DNA of 64,000 nt from Chalara sp. BL73 (GCA_918026815.1 CAKJVC010000150.1:186001-250000), one strand, 5' to 3'. Numbered from the stretch's first letter, positions 34,275 through 46,105 are shown. Notes: generated by a model from the sequence alone, not told the origin. Numbers and translations are program-made.

Positions 34275-35984
34275 TTATCTCCCCTCTTTCTCGATCGCTT
34301 TTAGAATCCGTGGAGTTGTATCTTCGTTAAGAATTTTTAGGTAACGTTCTAGGCTTATTTAATATGTCATGTAAATGGAATGGGCGAGTACACTTACCCC
34401 CAGCTTTCCATCTTTGACCTATGAGCTTTAGAACATCCCTGAGAGACTTCAATCTTTGAAGACATTTTTCCGACTCATCATCTATCCGTACGCTCTCAGT
34501 TATTATAGCTGCAGCTTTGTAGACAAGATATATCAAGAAAGGAGAAAGAGTTCTGATGTTGATAATATCCTTGCCTTCACTCAATGGTTCAACCGTCTTG
34601 AAAACAGCCTCGAGCAGTACTTCTAAATAAGTTACTGCTCGGAGATGACATTCTCTCCTTTCACTATCACCAGAGCACACTTTGACACTTTTTTCGATCA
34701 AAAGGAGTTTGCCACTAGGAATCGTGAGCTGTGCAGTAGGCCATAAGAGGAGATAAACTAACATAGCACATATTGTTAAGGCACTAGCGTATAGCTTCGA
34801 GCTCTCTGCTATCTCTCGGTCTAAAACCGTCTCGAGCGAACTCAAAGTCTTTACGATAAGCATTATTTCCTCAACATTAAATGAATACTGCAATGTCGGT
34901 TCATGAAGAGCTGTATGTACTTTGTCTAAAAGGTTTGATGCTTCGAACAACCTGAACAACCTACTAGATGGGGGAGGCACTCCAGATGTTGCTGAGCGGA
35001 TGGAGGGCAGCAGCTCGGGAACTATTCGGCCTCTTGTAACAGGAGACCATTTACCATTCTCAACCGCGATGTATCTAAAACCCAAGCAGTAAAGAATTAG
35101 CAGTTTGCGTATGATTTCACATCGGAATAACGTCGTCAAAACGGCACTTGGTTGAGCTTTGATATTACTAACCTGTCGAGAACTAAAATGCCATACCAGG
35201 TAGTTATGCCTTCTTCTCCCCCTCCCTCCCCAAGTGAAGTCAGAGGCATATCCGGCTCTTCAAAAACTGCAAGCGCTTCTGCTGCTCTAACTGCTGCCCC
35301 AATAGATATATAAGCAGCAGGGTAAAAGCCGTGTGCGACTTCGAACAGAGTAATCAATAGCCTCGATTGCACAGCGTCAAGAGAGCTAATTCCTACTCCT
35401 TCTACTAGTGCCATCCAGCTCTTGGTGCTTAGGTACAGCGGCATGAAATCAGGAGAAATGCCTTCGGCTATGGGCCTAGGCTCGGGAATGGTGCACAACA
35501 GTACGATCGTGAGGGACAACAAAGTGAAATCCACCGTCGCATCGTCCCACGTGCTCGGGAGTCGGCTGGATAATCTGGCCTCCGAGATAATAGGAAACCA
35601 AGGCTCTATTATGCGAAAATAATTTGAAGCCACATGATTCGGCTCAGTACCCGAGAGTCGTTGAATGATAGCAGCCTTGATGTGGAGCGGTGATAAAGCT
35701 CTAGCAATAGCACCCGGCAGCATTTCTGGCCCGGGGCCTCGCGATGCAGTGGACCATGGAGTGGACGTGGAATAAGATGAGGCACTTGGTTCATACTTGC
35801 AAACTTGGCCAAGGCTAGAGAGGTAATAAGAGTTAGCATGCGTAAAATATTCCAATCAATGCGGTGCTATTATTCACCGCATGCAGAGCGAGCAGCGGGG
35901 CAGTGCCCTATCACACTTCCTCTTGTGGCTCTTGCACCGCGAGCAAGCTTTCTTGGAAGTGTCGTTATGCTGCTGGGTGCTCAT
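34275..35984 (-). CDS. Zn(II)2Cys6 transcription factor
   Basis: Exons 35984-35878, 35814-35173, 35074-34398 and 34321-34275 join in phase to about 490 aa; without the last intron an alternative stop lies at 34327. The N-terminus contains CSRCKSHKRKCDRALPRCSL followed by C-x6-C completed across intron 1 (MRLGQVC), a full binuclear zinc cluster. The middle region (YFRIIEPWFPIISEARLSSR, then AAYISIGAAVRAAEAL and WYGILVLDRYIAVENG) is the fungal-specific transcription factor domain. It is nuclear by family. It is transcribed away from the NmrA-like gene at 36671, sharing about 690 bp of upstream sequence, so co-regulation is possible. The target genes are unknown. Confidence 0.9.
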
Positions 35985-36670
35985 TTTTGATATGCGCTGA
36001 CTGCGTTGTTAGTTTAAGAGTTGATGAAAATTTAGAAAGCAAAGCCACACCTGAAGCGTGAAAGCGGATTTGCGGACTTATAGAATTTTGGGTCCGAGCG
36101 CGGCGAGGCGGACATGCGGAACGTATGTGCGGGGGTGCGGACAATTTATGGATCACATGCACTTACATCATCACTTTCACCACAATCACTTGGCGTAATT
36201 ACAGGCGTTTCACCACTTCTACGCCCACGCCCCCTCCTTCCCCTTCTTTGATCTTAGAGAGACTAGTACATAGTTCTATTTGTTTACCGTATCGTTAAGT
36301 GCCACTGCCCCAAATATCCCGTGACACCTTTTCCACGGCTAACACCACAAGCCATCGAGCTCACATTTTCGCGCTATCTCTGACAAAGCATAACTCACCC
36401 GAGCTACCGAGTAAGTATCTATCTCTGTCCTACCGGAGGCAGCGAGGGGCGAGAGGATACATGGGTTGCCGCCTACGTCAACGAAAGGTCAATGGGTATG
36501 GAACTGCTATGTCCGGATTCAGCCCAGCCCGTTCAACTGTGAAACCTATAAAGTCAGCGATTTCAGTCGTCGACGCCATGTGAACTTCACATTCAGTTAT
36601 CCTTTTCCCTCAAAGCAGCAAACCAATTGTCCCTTTTAGCTCATCACCAAATCATCTGTGTCTACCCACC
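35985..36670. promoter_or_regulatory. Shared upstream region of divergent regulator / NmrA genes
   Basis: About 690 bp separate the two divergent start codons. A pyrimidine-rich stretch precedes the NmrA-like ATG. I did not identify a specific zinc-cluster CGG(n)CCG site by eye. Confidence 0.4.
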
Positions 36671-37625
36671 ATGGCTGAGATCAAATCAGTCGCAGTTGGT
36701 GGTGTAAGCTCATTGAAAAGTTGTTACATATAATTAGAAACTGACGACATTTCCACAGTCCTCTGGCACTCTCGGACCGCATGTCATTACTGCCCTTCTT
36801 CACGCAAACTTTAAGGTCACTATCCTCACTCGTTCCAAGAAAACTGCAATATGGGACGCTGGTGTAAACGTGATCGAGGTGGATTTTAGCTCTGTGGAAT
36901 CCTTGACAGCAGCCCTCCAGGGCCAAGATGCTGTTGTGTCTACTGTTGGACCTGCGGCCACCGCCGGTCAGAAAGTGCTTATCGACGCAGCAGTCGCCGC
37001 TGGTGTGAAGCGGTTTATTCCATCAGAGTTTGGGGCTTGCACCACCAGCCCAAAAGTACAGACACTGCCAGGCTATGCCTCTTTCGCCGCTATCCGACAA
37101 CATCTTGCAGATAAGGCAAATGGAGGCGCTTTGTCTTACACCGTTCTAGCATGCGGTGGCTTTTTGGAATTGACCCTTAGGAATCCCGGGTTACTTGATT
37201 TTGATCACCACAAGGCAGTCCTACTCGATGAAGGCAATAACCGGATCAGCTCTACCTCTCTGGCTGGAGTTGGAAAAGCGATTGCCGGCATTCTGAAAAA
37301 CCCTGACCGCACCAAGAACCGCACAGTACATACTTCCGAAGTGATTTTGACACAAAATAAAGTGTTGGAGATTGCTAGGGAAGTCAGACCTGAGATTGGA
37401 TGGGATTTAAGTGCTGTGCAATCAAGTGCATTGTTACAAGAAAGTCTTGCTGCATTAGCCTCAGGAAACTTCAGTGGCCCTGTCATCATGAAAATGATGC
37501 TGGCTACCGCTTTTGGCGGCGATCAGTACGGGTCTGCGTACGATGAAACAGACAACGAGCTTCTCGGAATTGACACCTTGACCCAAGACGGGCTCAAAGA
37601 GCTCATCGCTAAGAGGCTGAGCTAG
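36671..37625 (+). CDS. NmrA-like / isoflavone-reductase-like NAD(P)-binding protein
   Basis: Exons 36671-36703 and 36759-37625 give 900 nt, 299 aa. The Rossmann nucleotide-binding motif GGSSGTLGPHVI spans the intron. It is followed by LTRSKK, GQDAVVSTVGPAA, AAVAAGVKRFIPSEFG (the conserved family block) and a variable substrate-binding half. The family includes NmrA-type redox sensors and isoflavone-reductase-like enzymes acting on aromatic substrates; the conserved FIPSEFG block favours the latter type. Cytosolic, no signal peptide. Intact. Between a regulator and an MDR oxidoreductase, it may belong to one small metabolic unit. Confidence 0.9.
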
Positions 37626-37727
37626 AGTATTACTTTGTAGCGAGGCCGCGGTATGGAGTAAAGGGAACTGAGGATGGTCTTCGAAAACTGCATGGGCGGC
37701 AAGGATTTTTGTTCAAATAGAAGAAAA

Positions 37728-37935
37728 AGTAGTCACGTGGTGCAGCGAACAGCTAATTGATGGTTGACAGTCCCAAAATAGCGAAGTGATATTATTGTAT
37801 GTATACACGCTTGAAGAACAGTTTGTTTGCAGTTGAGCTGTTCTCATAAATGCTAACTCCTTATCCTTCTTTGGCGTGCTCGCGTATCCAACCAATGACC
37901 CTCAACGCGGATCCATTCTGTGCCAGTTATAGTAT
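37728..37935. repeat. Dispersed repeat family R1, copy B
   Basis: Matches 48895-49080 with shared blocks GAACAGCTAA, TCCCAAAATAGCGAAG, ACACGCTTGAAGAACAG and GAGCTGTTCTCATA. Also related to 10519-10800. No coding content. Confidence 0.7.
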
Positions 37936-38159
37936 ATCGCGGTATAGTATGATATAATATGAGATTGCGAATTTTGCTGTAATACGTATCCAAATTTTAA
38001 ATCTCATATTGCGTGGCATATAGTATTGGATTTTAGGGGTCGATATATCACGATAATACTAACTCGCTCACTGATTCTGAAGTTATTCCTGACTCCAAAA
38101 GAGCTACTGTAGGCTGGAAGAGCCTAAGGAGGCTGATAGATCCATTTACTCCAACGCTA

Positions 38160-39182
38160 TTATTCCTTACCGACATGAATGATAATTTTGCCCTTGGAAT
38201 GTCCCGCTCTCAGTCTTTCGAAAGCGTCCGGTACGGCCTCCCACTCGAACGTCCTATCAACAACAGCCTGAGCCTTCCCTTCTACCATCCATTGACCGAT
38301 TTGGGCATAATACTCAGTTTTACTCCTCATCATTATGAAATGGTACCGTCTCTGTCCATTTACCAGAAATCGTGGCCAGAGCTGCCTCTTAAACATAGTA
38401 CAGATCTGACTTATCGATACAGCTCCAGTGCCGACATGCACAAACGTCCCACCCACTTTCAGAAAAGCATTGCTATTATCGTATAAGTCTGAGCTTCCAA
38501 CATTGTCGACTACAATATCGAAAACCGGGCCAATGCCCTTTAGTTTTGCGATAACATCCACGATCTCATAATTGATGACCTCGTCAGCGCCGAGTTGTTG
38601 GCACAGTTCAACATTTGTGGTTGAGCATGTCGTTGTGACCTCGGCTCCCATGGCTTTAGCGAACTGAATTGCCCAGGAGCCCACTCCGCCACTGCCACCG
38701 TTGATGAAAACCTTGAAACCCGGCTTAATGATGTCGGGGAGGAGAGACTGGTAGGCCGTCGTAGCTGCTGTTCCTACGGCCGCGGCATGATCAGGGTCCA
38801 CGCCCTCAGGCAGCGGGGCGCACTCCGAGGAGGAAATTAAGGTGAATTGGCCAAGTGTACCGAACGTGGACGCCTTGGACAGTCCTCCGAAGACTAATTG
38901 CCCTTCCTTGAAAGAGCCATTTGACGGGTGCTTGGCGACAACACGACCGCAGAAGTCGAGGCCTGGAGTCGCAGGCCGTCTGATCATGAGATATCCAATC
39001 CAGCCGGACTCCGGAAGTTTGTAGTCGACAGGATTAAGAGCGGCGCTAATAACTTCGACGACAAGCTGATCTTGAGAGAGGGAGGATCTGTCTGGCGCAG
39101 AGCCAGATTCATTAAGAATAAGCGACTCCTCAAGTTTTTCGTGAACAGCAGTATACTGCCAGGTTCTCATTGTTTCAATCAT
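38160..39182 (-). CDS. MDR-family zinc-type oxidoreductase / enoyl reductase-like
   Basis: A single exon of 340 codons, intact. The N-terminal GroES-like domain has VVEVISAALNPVDYKLPE and PGLDFCGRVVAKHPSNG. The cofactor domain contains FINGGSGGVGSWAIQFAKAMGA (NADPH-binding GGSGGVG) and LGADEVINYE; the C-terminus ends HSKGKIIIHVGKE. Structural and catalytic zinc ligands of classical alcohol dehydrogenases are not evident, so it belongs with quinone-oxidoreductase or enoyl-reductase relatives. Such proteins act as trans-enoyl reductases with reducing PKSs or as stand-alone detoxification enzymes. No intron, no signal peptide. Its role with the neighbouring NmrA-like gene is speculative. Confidence 0.9.
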   Translation of the reverse strand: MIETMRTWQYTAVHEKLEESLILNESGSAPDRSSLSQDQLVVEVISAALNPVDYKLPESGWIGYLMIRRPATPGLDFCGRVVAKHPSNGSFKEGQLVFGGLSKASTFGTLGQFTLISSSECAPLPEGVDPDHAAAVGTAATTAYQSLLPDIIKPGFKVFINGGSGGVGSWAIQFAKAMGAEVTTTCSTTNVELCQQLGADEVINYEIVDVIAKLKGIGPVFDIVVDNVGSSDLYDNSNAFLKVGGTFVHVGTGAVSISQICTMFKRQLWPRFLVNGQRRYHFIMMRSKTEYYAQIGQWMVEGKAQAVVDRTFEWEAVPDAFERLRAGHSKGKIIIHVGKE

Positions 39183-39535
39183 CGCGACGAGTTGTGCTCA
39201 GGTTGGCTTGGGGTATAAATGATTGTTGTCGGAGTCGACAAGCCAGCGTGGATCGAAGAGGGAGTGACCTTGCTTTAACTTTCACATAGAGCCGAGTTCA
39301 TGTTCTGGGGCTAGCGCGAATTGCTGCACCGCGTACCAAGTACCGCCCAACACCTTGGCAATTCCCTAAGCGAGTCAGGCAATGACTACGACTTTGATTT
39401 CGGCAAATTAGGAAAGTGATTTCACGGCGATAAGAGATTTAGATTTAGCTTTCATGAAAGGAGGGCTGGAACTTCGTCGGCTGACATTTCTTAGGAAGGT
39501 TCGAAGGGAACTATTTACTAGATACAAATAAGTAG

Positions 39536-39769
39536 TTGTCGGAATACTTACCACCTAGCAAAAGGCGTAGCAACTATAGACTACCTCTTGCTGGTGTAGT
39601 TCTGATATTTGTTAATTGATTCTAAGTTCTAGTTCTACGGAGTTGAGTGGAATCGAGGTCCCACTGTTTCAGGTGCTGGTCACATGATCATAACTACATA
39701 CAAATAGCTACCCACACTTGACAGAACGTGAAATACACAATGATAGTCAGGAAGAATTGGGGATGCCGA
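39536..39769 (+). repeat. LTR relic, TGTTGG/CCGACA family
   Basis: Begins TGTCGGAATACTTACCACC and ends ATGCCGACA. Shares the AGCAAAAGGCGTAG and CTCTTGCTGGTGT blocks with 13065-13241. No matching target duplication, so it is older or rearranged. Confidence 0.6.
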
Positions 39770-39787
39770 CAGGCTCTCTATTGTTGT

Positions 39788-39945
39788 TGTCACGACACGC
39801 GCTGTGGATCTACAGATACAGAGGGCAACGGTGGTATCATATGAGAATCAATAGCTGAGGAAGGAAAAGGAGCTCGAGGAGAGCAGGCTATATATACACG
39901 AGGGCACTGCCGAGTCTCAGGGCCAAGGCTTGCACGTGCGATATG
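39788..39945 (+). repeat. LTR relic, TGTCACGGCACG family
   Basis: Starts TGTCACGACACGCGCTGTGG and aligns with the solo LTR at 6443 through GGAGCTCGAGGAGAGCA and CTATATATACACGAGGG. The 3' terminus is lost. Confidence 0.72.
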
Positions 39946-40452
39946 CTTCATAGCATATTTATATCAGACTAAAAGGTAAGAGTAGTCCCTAAGTGGCGAA
40001 GGTCCCGGATGTTACAAAAGATCGATGGAACTTTAAAATTTCAAATGCACGGGAGGTAGTTCATAGCAATTAAACCCTTGTGGTTGTGACTAAAGGACGA
40101 TAAATTTTCGTAATCCTGGCGCTACTATTGGTTGGTATCGCCACGCGATTTTCGCCACGTAGGACCTTCTAGATGTTGGATTGTGCTCCGTAGGAAGCAT
40201 ATAGAGTTCGGACCGTGTGCGGTGATGCGGAAAATGTGGGAAATGAGGAAATGTATATGCGGTCGTGCGGAAATGTGTGTGCGGTCGTGCGGACCTTCCT
40301 CATCCTCCTACATCAGTGCAAACCTTAAACATACGCAATTTAAAATAGATGCATATAAAGTCCTCTTCTATGGCCGGCAAGCCATGCGTAAGTTACCTGT
40401 AACCATCACACCACCACACCACCGCATCACTACCTATCTGTCCATCCAGCCC

Positions 40453-40956
40453 ATGCTCACAATGCCACGATCTCCCCTTTCCATCTTTTTCGGCATTAGT
40501 TTACTCTTGCACGCCGCCTACGCTTGTCTCACATGCAGCCTTCTCCCTGACTTACCTGTGTCGATTTCTAGCTCGCCAGAGGCTCTACTAGCAGCGCAGC
40601 GCCAATCGGCGGCAGTTTTCAGCGCGGCTTATGCCGAGAAGAACTTGGGCATTGTCTTTGGCTTTGTCGTCGACGACTACATTCAACATAACCCGAACGC
40701 GCCGTCCGGCAAGGCTATCGCCGTGGAGGGTCTGACTAAGGCCTTTTCCGTTCCAGGTCTAATTAATGATGTAAAGCGTATGATCGTGGATCTCGATTAT
40801 GTTGCCCTCCATGTCCTCCGCCAAGTGCCAAACACGCCAGATCGAGCCATTGTGGATATCTTCCGCCTTAACGGCACCTGCATTGCCGAACATTGGGATG
40901 TAACACAGATAATGGACCCGAATGCGACGAACACGAACCCGCTTGCATACTTTTAG
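40453..40956 (+). CDS. Secreted SnoaL-like small protein
   Basis: From the ATG at 40453 (or 40462) the product is about 167 aa with a signal peptide (PLSIFFGISLLLHAAYA). The core has VDDYIQHNPNAPSGKAIAVE followed by a Val/Ile-rich region and IVDIFRLNGTCIAEHWDVTQ, the SnoaL-like polyketide-cyclase fold signature where HNP and EHWDV are conserved. In fungi these are mostly secreted or periplasmic proteins of unknown substrate. The frame extends upstream to 40132, but that part is low in similarity and lacks a signal, so I chose the signal-peptide Met. Single exon. Confidence 0.78.
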   Translation: MLTMPRSPLSIFFGISLLLHAAYACLTCSLLPDLPVSISSSPEALLAAQRQSAAVFSAAYAEKNLGIVFGFVVDDYIQHNPNAPSGKAIAVEGLTKAFSVPGLINDVKRMIVDLDYVALHVLRQVPNTPDRAIVDIFRLNGTCIAEHWDVTQIMDPNATNTNPLAYF

Positions 40957-41706
40957 AGCACGAAAGGAGACATGAGGTGGTGGATTCCCGTACTAAGTAG
41001 GTTTCTTCCATGGGCTATGATGAAACCTAGAGAAACTGACCCCAACAGAGGTGCGAATCGTTGTTGCTGGGAAGACTATCAGCGAACTTCGGAGTCCTTG
41101 ATAGCGTTACTGATAAGGAATATGTGGTCAGGGATCGTGGTCGCAGCTGGTCCATAGCGCAATGATTGGCCATTTGGTATACGGGGTTGGAGAAGCAGTT
41201 TGGTTGCAGGTAATAAAATATAAAAGGCACACTCTAAATATACACATACTTATTTCAATATTTCCATAATATCCTGAGGCTATACAGAACTATCTCTTTC
41301 AATATTGTCTAATATTAAAGGTTATTTAAGTTGGTCACAGTTTATATAGAAGATGCACCTAGTATTACGTTGTTGTATTATAATAGCCTTAATTAATTTT
41401 CTAATTCTATTTAAAAGTAGTCAAGTTAATTCAACTTGTTTACTATCTTTTAGAAGGCCCTTATAGTGGCTCGCCAATATTTTTGATCCACGTAACCTGT
41501 CCAACACAAGCATGGGGCTTTTAGTTGGATTGAGAACATTCCCATTGCACCGAATCTGGCCCTTTTGCTCGGCTCTTGATAGGCCGAGTCTGACATACCC
41601 TAATTTCGTCGAGACATAAATGAGGTACAAGTCGCCTCTTAGGGCGGATTATCGCCTTGTTAGATATGTATTAGAGATCTACCATAGGGAACTGTGCCTC
41701 ACCGTC
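40957..41706. other. Intergenic, no gene seen
   Basis: AT-rich, including 41221-41420. It contains the upstream region of the carboxylesterase gene. Confidence 0.5.
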
Positions 41707-43642
41707 ATGAAGCTTTCTCGCATAGCGCAGTGCTTGGTCGTATGTGTCTCTGCCATTGTTGCACAGGGCGATACTGTCAACATCCGACTTGGCGGTATCA
41801 ATTACCGAGGTGTGCAAAACACAACCTCTGGGTACGTCCCTAGTCCACAATCCAAATTTGTCGAAGTAAATCTGACAGAAGTTTGTGATGCAGGATCAAT
41901 TCTTTTTACGGCATCAGATACGCGAAGGCGCCGATTCAGCAGTTGCGATGGAGACCACCTATACCTGTTGACTTGCATCACCACGGTTACAAATCCTTCG
42001 TTGATGCCAGCAAACGTGGGCCTTCATGCATCCAAAGCAGTCCCGTGTGGGGTAATGCGCCAGCACCCCCTGCAGAAGAGGATGAAGACTGTCTGCTACT
42101 TGATATCCTTACCCCAGTCTCGCCCATTTCCGACAGGTTACCAGTCATGGTGCAGATCCACGGCGGAGGTCAGATTACATGTGTCTAAGGGGCACAGCAT
42201 TCGATTATCTTTCGAAGGGGCTGATACAAATAGGTTATACCGGCGGAAACTCGACGTCATCTCCAGGTGACAGCATAGTTCACCACTCCAGTGGAAGTTT
42301 GATATACGTTGCCATCCAGTATCGCCTTGGGCCACTTGGGTTTCTTGCAGGAGAGGAGGTCGCACAGGACGGGTCGTGGAATGCTGGCCTCCTGGATCAA
42401 CGCGCTGCGCTGAACTGGATACGGCGAAACATTCACCATTTTGGTGGCAATCCTTCCAAGATCACAATAACAGGTGGAAGCGCGGGCGGAGGATCCGTGA
42501 CTCTACAAATGATTCTAAATGGTGGTTCAATGGACCCGCCATTCCGTGCAGCCATTCCAGGCAAGATCTCAAGTTTGCGCATAGCGATGTTTGGCCCGTG
42601 CTAACCTGGTGCAGAGTATCCATGGTGGACGCCCATGCACAACAAGACCTGGCTGAATAGGCAGTACCTCGGGTTCATGCAAGCAGCCAATTGTACTACC
42701 TTTGCCTGTTTGCGTGGTATCTCAGCACGGGATATTAAACTTGCAACTGAGAAGTCATTCCGTTCTAGCTATGCCGCAAAAGAGTTCGCTTACGGAACGT
42801 TTTATTGGGGCCCTGCCGTTGACGGTCACATCATTCGGGGTCATCCGCTGAGAGAGTTTCGCCTAGGCCATTTTACCAAGGTCCCTGTCCTAGTGAACCG
42901 AGACGGCTATGAAGGATTACTTTTTAGCAATTTCAGCATCACTACTGAAGAGGAATTCGTCTCGGACCTAGAGATATTATGGCCCGATGCACCTGAGACA
43001 TTCGTGCCCAGTGTCCTGGAGCTTTACCTGGAGTCGAAATACAACGCAAACGCCCTTGAAAACCTACCAGTATCGAAGGCACTGAAAGCGATAAGAGGTC
43101 AACAACCCACCCTGAGCAACGTATTTGCTCGGAGGGAGGCAGTCTTCGGAGACAGCGTTATAAATTGTCCCACGAATTACATAGCCACCGAGGCAGCCCG
43201 GCGCGGGCTAAATACATTCAAGTTGATCTTCAATGCGGGCAGTCAGATCCATGGGGCAACAGTTCCTTTTCTGTTCTCGAGCACGATAAATCGTAAGTTC
43301 ACCCAAGTCAAGGCCCCCATTCTATTCAGTCCGGGAGCTGACAAGCCAACTCCGAAAGCACCGGGAGAGGCCCGATTTGGTGCCGCTTTAATAGCACCTG
43401 GTAACGCCACTTCAGCAAAAATTTTACGTGATTATTTTGTGTCTTTTGCTCTGTTCCTCGACCCAAACAGGTTCACCACTGGGCCGAGAGCGCCATACTG
43501 GCCTGGTTACACATTACCAGCCCGGGACGTACTTTTCGTTGAATTGGATGGCATTAGAGCAGGTGATGATTTGGACAAGTGTGTCCAGTGTGAGTTGCTT
43601 GAGACTGCCCAAGATCCTGCTACTGGGGTTGAGCAAGATTAA
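41707..43642 (+). CDS. Secreted type-B carboxylesterase
   Basis: Exons 41707-41831, 41894-42168, 42234-42560 and 42615-43642 give 1755 nt, 584 aa. The signal peptide MKLSRIAQCLVVCVSAIVAQ is followed by INSFYGIRYAKAPI across intron 1. HGGG is completed across intron 2, with YTGGNS after it. The nucleophile elbow is ITGGSAGGGSV (GGSAGG rather than the animal GESAGG, a form usual in fungi). The acidic triad member lies in RDGYEGLLFSNFS and the catalytic His in GSQIHGATVPFLF. Intron 3 appears to begin GCAAGA; splicing there gives AAIPEYPWWTPM, matching family members, whereas a weak downstream GTTTGC donor would insert extra residues. It would hydrolyse carboxylic esters outside the cell. Intact. 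Confidence 0.9.
42561..42614 (+). other. Probable GC-AG intron in the carboxylesterase
   Basis: 54 nt, donor GCAAGA, acceptor GTGCAG. Phase 1 on both sides and the joined protein gives the conserved PEYPWW block. An alternative GT donor 16 nt downstream is also in phase. Confidence 0.6.
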
Positions 43643-43755
43643 TGTTGGCAATATCACCATTTAAAGAACAAAAGACCCCTGAACCAAGGAAGGAAGCATC
43701 GTTCTATGATCTAAGCTTAACACTACAACTGCAGCAAGCGGAGCCCCTCCTGAAT

Positions 43756-44175
43756 CTATATAGAATTAGTAAGCCCTAGAGAATAGGGGTTATGATAGTG
43801 GATAAAGTTGGCATGGTCAGCCCGCCTTAGAGGTTTAGTTAGGGCATCTCTCGCTTTTAAGGTAGTAGGAATATATCGAATATCGATAGAACCTTGTTCT
43901 AGGATGTGTCGTTGATAGGGGAGCTTGGCGTTGAAATACCTTTTTCGTTTGTGAAATTCAGCATTGCGTGATAGGGACTGGTTGTCGTGATGATGTGCGT
44001 TACCGGCCAGCGATATAGATGCGTCTCGTTGAGGAAAGTGCGGAAAGTGCGGAGCCACTGGAGGTATTTGATCGCATTGTACTACTTGGTAGACTCGGCG
44101 TGAGTGGTTGAGGTCGCAATTCCCCTGGTGTTTCGAAGACCAGCAGATGGGCCATCCAGCAAATGTGAAACACAA
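43756..44175 (-). pseudogene. Ty1/copia RNase H fragment
   Basis: The minus strand encodes the C-terminus of copia Pol: FTFAGWPICWSSKHQG, a degraded NAEFHKRKRYFNAKLPYQRH, LEQGSIDIRYIPTTLKARDA and LTKPLRRADHANFI. These are the last RNase H blocks before the 3' LTR. Internal residues are scrambled around 43990-44130, and no LTR is found at its 3' end. A short decayed fragment. Confidence 0.85.
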
Positions 44176-45089
44176 CTCCAGGTTCTGAATATTAAAGCAT
44201 AAGAAATATCAAAAGAGCAAGCATGCAATACTAGAATGGCAAAGCGACCGTGAATGAAAGAAGACCGAGATCTGGGAGGTCCGATTAAGGGGTAGGAAAA
44301 CTGTGACGGAGCAGCTCGCTCGGTTTTAGTTCATGAGAGCTAGCGCAACGTACTCGGCATGTGTGTATTCTTACTTGTAGAACTAGAGATCAAGCCAGGT
44401 AGGCTCTTATAGCATAGGAGAAAGTGGGTCGCACGCTCATGAGCACGGGCCACCCCTTTTCTCCGTGACAAAAACCCTAAGGAGTTGCTACCGGTTTGCA
44501 GCTATCCTCCTCTTCTGCGATCACCGCCCATAATCGCTCCCCAGCACAATCCCATCTGCCACTCTTTGATTTGTCTTTTGGGCCAATAATAAATGACCAA
44601 TGATACCTGTCAAAATTTAGTCCATGACTAGATCAGAGGAGGGAGAGGGGGGAAAGGAAGAGGGAATCTACTTGTCTTCCACGCCTGGCATTTTCGGAGC
44701 TCTGCTGCGAACGTAGAGGGCAATGTACAATCGATCCTTAGATGGCATCTTTTAAACGTGGGTTCCTTTCCCAGTCTCTATCACCACAGAGTTATGAACG
44801 ACCGCGCCAGTGAAGTCCTTGCAGAGAGCTTTCTGCCAGGAGAGCTATTCTAATAGGAAAGACGACTGCCAGTATCATCACATCCCTTGAAAGAGCTTCA
44901 TGCTAACTTCAATCTCAGTCATCTTGCCGCGAATCGGAATCAAGCAGCTCCTCGAAATCGAGACACAACGACCGATTCCTTTTCCATCCAATCTTTACGA
45001 ACATCATCCCTAGAAAACCCAACGATACTTCGGAGGTATACCTTGCTAGGATACCTCGCGAAGGACGTCATGCCAAAACCCAGGCTGCT
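44176..45089. other. Intergenic, nothing recognised
   Basis: No conserved coding frame. Small open frames here lack family motifs. Confidence 0.45.
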
Positions 45090-45689
45090 TCATTCACTTT
45101 CCTAAATTGCCTCTTGAGATTCGACGAATAATACGACGTTTACAAGTATAATAGCAGGGCAGCCGACAAATTCCCGAGGAGTCTTCTTGCGGCTTGCACC
45201 GAGTCCAAAGCTACCTGTACCGAGCATTATACTTGCCTTGCCACGCGGTCCCTCATACCTCTCTATATCGACTTTCATATTGATACGATATGTGTGCCTT
45301 TTTTGCTAGAGAGCGAACCCTTCATCAACTCAATGCACGAGTATTACGGCTTCATTCAGCACTTAGCACTCAATATAGGGTGGTTTAATATATCCGAGGA
45401 GCGCAATACTGTGGAAGGAATAATATCGCTTCAATGCTTGCAAGTATTGGAAGTCTTCGTCAACCCGCGTTGGCATGAACAGCGTGAGATCCACTACACT
45501 GAAGTGTGCCTCGAGGATATGACGTTGGATCTAGAATCTGGCGAAGCTTGGGCAAGCACTGCAAAGACGCGTCTAGCCAACGTCTTCTCGCGTCGCTGTA
45601 TTAAAGCTGCGGAACGCGCACTTAGCGCGGACGAAGCTGCAGTGGAGTACCCGAATCTCGGGACTATTTCCATGGAGGGGAACGCATAG
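45090..45689 (+). pseudogene. 2EXR-domain protein, partly decayed
   Basis: The plus strand begins with FIHFPKLPLEIRRII, the conserved opening of fungal 2EXR (F-box-like) proteins. After an in-frame stop near 45151 and a frame change, ACTESKATCTEHYTCLATR and IPLYIDFHIDTICVPFLLES continue the domain into an open frame to 45689 (C-terminal RCIKAAERALSADEA). A missed short intron could explain the break, but I could not find one that works, so a frameshift is more likely. Function of the family is unknown. Confidence 0.6.
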
Positions 45690-46105
45690 ATTCGCATTCG
45701 AGTTAGAAATTTCCCTCCCTTGGACGTATCATGATCACACTAGTCAAAACTTCGTCGGGAGCGCGTTTCCAGCCCTCAATGGGCGATGGCGGAGGTGGAC
45801 GGATATCAATGGGAGTTGAACCGCGTTAGTTTGGGGCCGAATAGAGTAGAGTTGAGTTCAGATAGAATCAAGAATCTGTCCGAAGAACGAAGCTTCGGGT
45901 TTTCCTGACCAATGCACAGCGTATCAATCCAAATCACGCGGTCGCTCATACTGCGAAAGTCAAAGTACATCTTATTGTGTTATATGATACTGCAATCCTT
46001 CTATTCTCTTTGACTTAGTAATATTAAACATTATTCTTACCTGGGTTGCCTTGGCCACGGGCTGAGGTCATTACATTCCCGATCCGCCGAAATGCCAAGG
46101 AGAAC

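Larger units (their letters stand above)
39183..40452. other. Intergenic with LTR remnants
   Basis: No gene is supported. Contains two LTR relics listed separately (39536-39769 and 39788-39945). Confidence 0.5.

Noticed and set aside
40132..40452. Extended N-terminus of the SnoaL-like protein
   Set aside because: The upstream residues have no similarity and would bury a clear signal peptide; an internal Met is a better start.
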